From an uncultured Muribaculaceae bacterium (GTDB taxonomy: Bacteria; Bacteroidota; Bacteroidia; Bacteroidales; Muribaculaceae): a stretch of DNA of 19,574 nt. Under the pieces are notes generated by a model. The model was not told the DNA's origin, did not search any database, and saw only the letters and a list, made by a program, of their open reading frames with translations. Every line of letters begins with the position of its first letter. Within the stretch, counting starts at the first letter, position 1. Position numbers and translations under genes: made by a program. This document shows, piece after piece, positions 14,859-19,574 of the stretch. The stretch is taken from NCBI GenBank assembly GCA_910579845.1, contig CAJTWL010000038.1, positions 1-19,574 of the forward strand, written 5' to 3'.

Positions 14859-15407
14859 TTATTTGCAGATCATGCTTTTGAGTGTCGAGGTCGCGTCCTC
14901 AAGCAGATTCAACACATTCTCGAATCCATCCAAACCGTCATAATATGGATCAGGCACACAGTCGGCATATGGATAGTTTACTGCAAAATCACTCATACGC
15001 GCTATCCTGCTCTCAGCCTCCTGGGTTGGAGCCAGATCGTGAAGATCGGATATATTATGGTCATCCATTCCCAGTATAAGATCATAATAATCGAAATCCG
15101 ACTCATGAATCGTCCTGCTTCTATGTGTCAATACCAGCCCTCTGTGTGAAGCGACCATTCTCATTCTCCTGTCCGGAAGATCTCCGGCATGTCCTCCGTA
15201 GAATCCTGCGGAGTCAAGTTCAGGTCGCTGTCCGGAAGGAAGGTCGCGACAGATATGTTCCATCATCCCCTCCGCCGCAGGACTACGGCATATATTGCCA
15301 AGACAAACAAACAATATACGCACCGGTCTTCCTTCGGAACGCGCTTTCCTAAGCGCATTATCCACCGCATTGACGGCATTGACACCCGGTTTTACGACTT
15401 TTGTCAT
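14859..15407 (-). CDS. Low-molecular-weight protein-tyrosine phosphatase
   Basis: A 182-residue phosphatase. The P-loop is C35-LGNIC-R41-S (CX5R), with C35 the nucleophile, and the general acid D153 sits in DPYY (153-156). Such enzymes remove phosphate from protein tyrosines and, in many bacteria, counter tyrosine kinases of capsule synthesis; no such kinase is in this window. The N-terminus extends about 28 residues (MTKVVKPGVNAVNAVDNALRKARSEG) beyond the usual start of the family, just before the first strand VRILFVC. The ATG overlaps the GH53 stop codon as ATGA, which supports this long start and coupled translation. No signal peptide, so cytoplasmic. Confidence 0.92.
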   Translation of the reverse strand: MTKVVKPGVNAVNAVDNALRKARSEGRPVRILFVCLGNICRSPAAEGMMEHICRDLPSGQRPELDSAGFYGGHAGDLPDRRMRMVASHRGLVLTHRSRTIHESDFDYYDLILGMDDHNISDLHDLAPTQEAESRIARMSDFAVNYPYADCVPDPYYDGLDGFENVLNLLEDATSTLKSMICK

Positions 15408-16657
15408 TGCTTGATCACCTTTTTACCGTTGACAATATAGATCCCGCCATTATGCATCTCTTTTACAGGAATACCCTGAAGGTTATATATCACATTGTCC
15501 TTTTCATCAGCAACAATACTGTTTATCCCGGCAGATTCGGCAAATGAACAGATTGTTTCCAACGCAGATGTAGCACACCCTGTTGTGCTGTCAAACAATG
15601 GCGCGTTATACCATCCCTGAAGGTTTGTTCCGAATGCATTGTATTCCATCCACCACCAGAACAATCCATTGCAGTTGGTATATTTTTCAAGTGTGTCGAC
15701 GAGATCTCTGGCAAACTTATTCTGTCCCTGATCCGAATAAGGCCACACATTCTGAAGATCCACAGTCGTTCCGGGCACCTCCCATTTATATGAGTAACCT
15801 GTCTCTACAATCATTATTTTTTTTGTCGGATATCGATTCTGCAGTGAACCCAATGCGGTATTCAGATTACTTAACGGACCATGGAAATAGGGATAATAGC
15901 TCAGTCCTATTATATCATAATCGACATCAAGCTGCTGCATCTTGTCATAAAAGTTATTCTGGACATCTACCTGAGCCACTCTTTCAGTATGGATGACAAT
16001 TCCGGCTTTGGGACATTCCTCTCTGCATGCCTTTATGGCATTTCCGAGCAATTTGCCGAGTCGGTCCCAATTGGCATTGTTTCCCATAAAGGTTTTCTTT
16101 GGAGCAGACGTTCCTGCAGGTCCCCAAAGCATTCCATAGCTGATTTCATTGCCGGGTTGTATGAAATCCGGCGTAATTCCCTCTCTCTTTAAAATCTGCA
16201 GCGTTTCTTTTGTATAACTGTAGATTTTATCATACAGCTGTTCATCAGAAAGACCTTCCCAGTCAACAGGAGTCCACTGCTTTGCCGGATCAGCCCATGT
16301 ATCCGAATAATGGAAATCAAGCATCAGAGAGATGCCTGCATCCACTATTCTCTTGCAGAGCGGTATTACATATTCAAGATCCTGGCACGCATTCGGATCC
16401 TGCGCCAGACTGCCCGACGGATGCAATTGTGCATAACGTTTCGGATTCACGAAAAGTCTGACACGCATTGCATTCATTCCCTTTGCTTTCAGCCAAGGCA
16501 CAAGATCAGAGATCGGTTCACCGCCATGCGATTTATATTTTGCACCGGCTTTCTCATATTCCGGCAAAAGGGATATATCTCCTCCTACATAACGCTGACC
16601 GAACAGATTTCCGGCAAACACATTTATCAGTGCCATTAACAAGAATATCTTTCTCAT
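15404..16657 (-). CDS. GH53 arabinogalactan endo-beta-1,4-galactanase
   Basis: A 417-residue exported glycoside hydrolase of family 53, which cleaves beta-1,4-galactan side chains of type I arabinogalactan and pectin. Residues 1-20 are a signal peptide ending LFGQ. Family landmarks are YVGGDIS (23-29), MRVRLFVNP (64-72), LMLDFHYSDTWADPAKQ (111-127), the acid/base E171 in QPGNEIS and the nucleophile E285 in VETGYSY. The catalytic domain ends near residue 375. The last about 35 residues (NVIYNLQGIPVKE..GGIYIVNGKKVIKQ) look like a shortened type IX secretion sorting domain. The gene lies 33 nt downstream of valS and overlaps the phosphatase by 4 nt. No clear promoter is seen between valS and this gene. 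Confidence 0.92.
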   Translation of the reverse strand: MRKIFLLMALINVFAGNLFGQRYVGGDISLLPEYEKAGAKYKSHGGEPISDLVPWLKAKGMNAMRVRLFVNPKRYAQLHPSGSLAQDPNACQDLEYVIPLCKRIVDAGISLMLDFHYSDTWADPAKQWTPVDWEGLSDEQLYDKIYSYTKETLQILKREGITPDFIQPGNEISYGMLWGPAGTSAPKKTFMGNNANWDRLGKLLGNAIKACREECPKAGIVIHTERVAQVDVQNNFYDKMQQLDVDYDIIGLSYYPYFHGPLSNLNTALGSLQNRYPTKKIMIVETGYSYKWEVPGTTVDLQNVWPYSDQGQNKFARDLVDTLEKYTNCNGLFWWWMEYNAFGTNLQGWYNAPLFDSTTGCATSALETICSFAESAGINSIVADEKDNVIYNLQGIPVKEMHNGGIYIVNGKKVIKQ

Positions 16658-16690
16658 CTTTCTGATCTTTAATTCAAAAATTCAAACAAT

Positions 16691-19315
16691 TTATTTCAAA
16701 GCCGCGATAGAAGCTTTGATAGCCGCTATCTTCTCTGTGGCATCCGATTGCTTCTTGCGTTCTACAGCCACAACAGTCTCTGGAGCATTTGCCACGAATT
16801 TCTCATTGGCAAGTTTCTTCTCTACTCCTGCAAGGAATTTGTTATAATATTCCAGATCTTTGTTCAGCTTGGCAAGCTCCTCCTCCACATTGATTTTATT
16901 CTCAAGCGGAATACTGTATTCAGTCGCTCCTACGATAAATGCCGATGATGTCGGAGATTTTTCCTCCACCATGTCGATTACAGAAAGATTTCCCATCTTG
17001 ATCAACACGGACGAGAATGTATCGTCATATTCACCCTTTACATGCAGTTGAAGAGACTCTTTCTGTGATAACTGTTTTTGTTTGCGAATGGTTCGGATGC
17101 CGGCAATTATTTCCTTTACCGTCTCAAATTTCGATATAACAGGATCATGATATTCCACAGGCACCGGGAGCTGTGCATACATGATACTTTCTCCGGGTCT
17201 GCGTTCTGCGAGATGCTGCCATAACTCCTCTGTTATGAACGGCATGAACGGATGAAGCAGACGAAGCAGAGTGTCGAAAAATCCGAGCGTTGAATCAAAG
17301 GTGGCTTTATCCATCGGTGAACCATAAGCCGGCTTCACAATCTCAAGATACCATGATGAGAATTCATCCCAGAACAGACGGTATATCGCCATCAAAGCTT
17401 CCGAGATTCGGAATTTGCCCATCAGATCGTCTACCTCGGCAATAGTATTTCCGAGTTTTGCAGAGAACCACTCGATACCGGCCTTTGCACTTTCCGGCTG
17501 TGCCGTGTCATCACTGACCTCCCACCCTTTTACCAGACGGAATGCATTCCATATCTTATTACAGAAATTACGTCCCTGCTCACAAAGCGAATCATCATAC
17601 ATGATATCGTTGCCGGCCGGTGCCGCAAGCATAAGTCCCATTCTCACTCCATCAGCGCCGAACTTATCGATCAAATCGAGCGGATCAGGCGAGTTGCCGA
17701 GAGATTTGGACATCTTGCGACCTATCTTGTCTCTTACGATACCGGTAAAGTATACATTGTTGAATGGTTTGTCGCCTGCAAATTCATATCCCGCTATTAT
17801 CATTCTTGCAACCCAGAAGAAGATTATATCCGGTGCGGTCACAAGATCGGCAGTAGGATAATAATATTTGAATTCTTCATTATCCGGTTCCAATATGCCA
17901 TTGAAAAGTGATATCGGCCACAGCCAGGATGAGAACCATGTGTCGAGACAATCGGGATCACGTTTCAAATCAGAAATAGTCAGATTGCTGTCGCCGGTCT
18001 TTTCTATAGCCTTGAGTAAAGCCTCCTCTTCATTCTCAGCCACAACAAATCCTCCCGACGGTATGAACCATGCAGGGATCTGATGTCCCCACCACAGCTG
18101 ACGTGATATACACCAGTCCTTGATATTGGTCATCCAATGGCGGTATGTGTTTTTGAATTTAGCAGGAATGAATTTGATATCGTCATCCATCACCGCAGCA
18201 AGAGCCGGCTTGACAATTTCTTCCATCCTGACAAACCACTGCATGGAGAGTTTGGGCTCGATTACCGCATCTGTACGCTCGGAATGCCCTACTTTATTGA
18301 CGTAGTCCTCGACTTTCTCTACAAGTCCGGCTTTGGAAAGGTCTTCCATTATCTTTTTGCGCACATCGAAACGATCCATACCCACATACATGCCGCCGGC
18401 TTCTGATATGGTGCCGTTGTCGTTGAAAATATCAATAGAAGGCAATCCGTATTTATCTCCCAGCATATAGTCGTTGACATCGTGTGCAGGAGTTACTTTC
18501 AGACAGCCTGTTCCGAAATCCATCTCAACATATTCATCCATGATGATCGGCACAGAGCGCCCCACTATAGGCACGATCACGCGTTTCCCTTTAAGCCACT
18601 GATAGCGCTCATCGTTCGGATTGACACATACGGCCGTATCTCCGAGTATTGTTTCAGGACGTGTAGTTGCCACAACTATATATTTGTCAGGTTCGCCATC
18701 CACGAAATAGCGGAGATGGAAGAGATGACTCTGTTCCTCCTTATATATCACCTCCTCATCGGACAGAGCCGTGAGAGCCTGAGGATCCCAGTTCACCATT
18801 CTGACACCACGATAGATATATCCTTTGTCATATAAACGGTTGAACACGCGGATCACACTCGCTGATCTTTTCTCATCCATTGTGAATGCCGTGCGCTCCC
18901 AGTCACAGGATGCCCCGAGCTTGCGCAGCTGCCGGAGAATAATGCCGCCATATTTATTGGTCCAGTCCCATGCATGGTTCAGGAACTCCTCCCTCGAAAG
19001 TTCATTCTTTTTGATTCCTTCCGCGGCAAGCTTGGCCACGACCTTGGCCTCTGTGGATATTGCCGCATGGTCTGTACCTGGAACCCACAATGCATTCTTG
19101 CCAACCATTCTTGCACGCCGTGTCAGAATATCCTGAATAGTATTATTCAGCATATGACCCATATGGAGCACACCGGTCACATTCGGCGGGGGAATAACAA
19201 TAGTATAGGGTTCACGATCATCCGGCTCTGAATGAAACAAACGGTGTTCCATCCAGTAAGCATACCACTTCTCCTCCACTGCGGAGGGATCATATTTCGT
19301 TGCCAATTCGTTCAT
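16691..19315 (-). CDS. valS: Valyl-tRNA synthetase
   Basis: An 874-residue class I aminoacyl-tRNA synthetase that charges tRNA-Val. HIGH motif is HMGH (51-54, after PPPNVTGVL), and the KMSKS motif is at 534-538. The editing domain carries TTRPETILGDTAV (217-229), and the anticodon-binding domain spans roughly 620-780. The C-terminal about 60 residues form the coiled-coil arm typical of ValRS (EEELAKLNKDLEYYNKFL onward). Length is normal for Bacteroidetes. The start MNELATKYDP fits the family's N-terminus. A -7-like element lies at 19379-19386. No T-box-like leader is seen in the roughly 57 nt between it and the ATG. GH53 and the phosphatase follow on the same strand without an obvious terminator. 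Confidence 0.97.
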   Translation of the reverse strand: MNELATKYDPSAVEEKWYAYWMEHRLFHSEPDDREPYTIVIPPPNVTGVLHMGHMLNNTIQDILTRRARMVGKNALWVPGTDHAAISTEAKVVAKLAAEGIKKNELSREEFLNHAWDWTNKYGGIILRQLRKLGASCDWERTAFTMDEKRSASVIRVFNRLYDKGYIYRGVRMVNWDPQALTALSDEEVIYKEEQSHLFHLRYFVDGEPDKYIVVATTRPETILGDTAVCVNPNDERYQWLKGKRVIVPIVGRSVPIIMDEYVEMDFGTGCLKVTPAHDVNDYMLGDKYGLPSIDIFNDNGTISEAGGMYVGMDRFDVRKKIMEDLSKAGLVEKVEDYVNKVGHSERTDAVIEPKLSMQWFVRMEEIVKPALAAVMDDDIKFIPAKFKNTYRHWMTNIKDWCISRQLWWGHQIPAWFIPSGGFVVAENEEEALLKAIEKTGDSNLTISDLKRDPDCLDTWFSSWLWPISLFNGILEPDNEEFKYYYPTADLVTAPDIIFFWVARMIIAGYEFAGDKPFNNVYFTGIVRDKIGRKMSKSLGNSPDPLDLIDKFGADGVRMGLMLAAPAGNDIMYDDSLCEQGRNFCNKIWNAFRLVKGWEVSDDTAQPESAKAGIEWFSAKLGNTIAEVDDLMGKFRISEALMAIYRLFWDEFSSWYLEIVKPAYGSPMDKATFDSTLGFFDTLLRLLHPFMPFITEELWQHLAERRPGESIMYAQLPVPVEYHDPVISKFETVKEIIAGIRTIRKQKQLSQKESLQLHVKGEYDDTFSSVLIKMGNLSVIDMVEEKSPTSSAFIVGATEYSIPLENKINVEEELAKLNKDLEYYNKFLAGVEKKLANEKFVANAPETVVAVERKKQSDATEKIAAIKASIAALK

Positions 19316-19378
19316 GAGAATTATGTTTAGAGTCTATCTCGTTTATGTCCTTTATAATACAAGTAATTTTCCAGCTTG

Positions 19379-19386
19379 CAAATTTA
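19379..19386 (-). promoter_or_regulatory. Predicted -7 element of valS
   Basis: TAAATTTG on the minus strand fits TAnnTTTG. No TTTG lies at 19-23 nt upstream, so the -33 half is weak. Transcription would begin near 19372, about 57 nt before the valS ATG. Confidence 0.5.
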
Positions 19387-19473
19387 ATAATTTTCCTTAA
19401 CAATATGAAGCCAATATATTTAGGATACCCTATAATTTATTATAAAATCGGTTTGAAAGCATTTTAAATAAAA

Positions 19474-19508
19474 TTTGTGCATCCATACAATTTATTTTGT
19501 TAAATTTG
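19474..19508 (+). promoter_or_regulatory. Predicted promoter of a rightward gene at the window edge
   Basis: TTTG (19474-19477) and TAAATTTG (19501-19508) are separated by 23 nt, slightly long but acceptable. Transcription would start near 19515, leaving about 57 nt before an ATG that is the last codon of the window (19572-19574). A gene divergent from valS probably starts there, but only its start codon would be in view. Confidence 0.5.
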
Positions 19509-19574
19509 CACTATATTTTAAATAAAAGATAATTTTGACAATTTAATCATTCATAATAATAATTTTAAAGTATG

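Noticed and set aside
1..19574. CRISPR array, insertion sequence, tRNA, rRNA or phage module
   Set aside because: No regularly spaced repeats, transposase-like product, cloverleaf or phage gene set was seen. The single muramidase domain is a lipoprotein in a chromosomal operon, not an endolysin in a phage.

Overview
The window looks like chromosome from an anaerobic gut-type Bacteroidales bacterium. The reasons are family-typical proteins (a DUF4954 protein, CsgG/LPP20-type envelope proteins, a serine-type sulfatase, a GH53 galactanase with a sorting-tail-like C-terminus), the near absence of Shine-Dalgarno sites, and several matches to the Bacteroidetes promoter TTTG-N19..23-TAnnTTTG. Muribaculaceae or a relative is possible, but the sequence alone does not settle the family. 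I see no tRNA, rRNA, insertion sequence or CRISPR array.

Layout, left to right. (1) Positions 155-3797, minus strand: an overlapping three-gene operon. Two paralogous M20C dipeptidases (PepD-like) flank a secreted muramidase-type lipoprotein; joints are ATGA and TAATG and a strong hairpin terminator follows. (2) Positions 4170-7851, plus strand: an OmpH/Skp-like lipoprotein with its own terminator, then hflX and a DUF4954 hexapeptide-repeat protein behind a consensus promoter. (3) Positions 7905-10457, minus strand: a serine-type S1 sulfatase followed 12 nt later by bioB, with a consensus promoter and an upstream dyad. (4) Positions 10640-11028: no credible protein gene, but a roughly 320-nt region rich in hairpins that ends in a multi-stem structure and a T-tract, so a candidate structured RNA or attenuating leader. 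(5) Positions 11029-13887, plus strand: three tightly packed genes for exported proteins, an unknown family, an LPP20-like protein and a CsgG/LpoB-like protein. (6) Positions 14045-14791, plus strand: a two-helix potassium-channel-like protein. (7) Positions 14859-19315, minus strand: valS, then a GH53 endo-galactanase, then a low-molecular-weight tyrosine phosphatase overlapping it by 4 nt. The right edge holds a promoter-like site firing rightwards and a terminal ATG.

How the genes may work together. The PepD/muramidase operon suggests linked wall-fragment or peptide breakdown. The sulfatase and GH53 enzyme fit host- or plant-glycan foraging. The most interesting stretch is 10640-13887: a structured leader with no visible promoter between its T-tract and the first start codon, followed by a visibly A+T-richer envelope operon whose LPP20 plus CsgG-like content recalls the FlgP/FlgT outer-membrane ring proteins of Vibrio, here with no flagellar gene in view.
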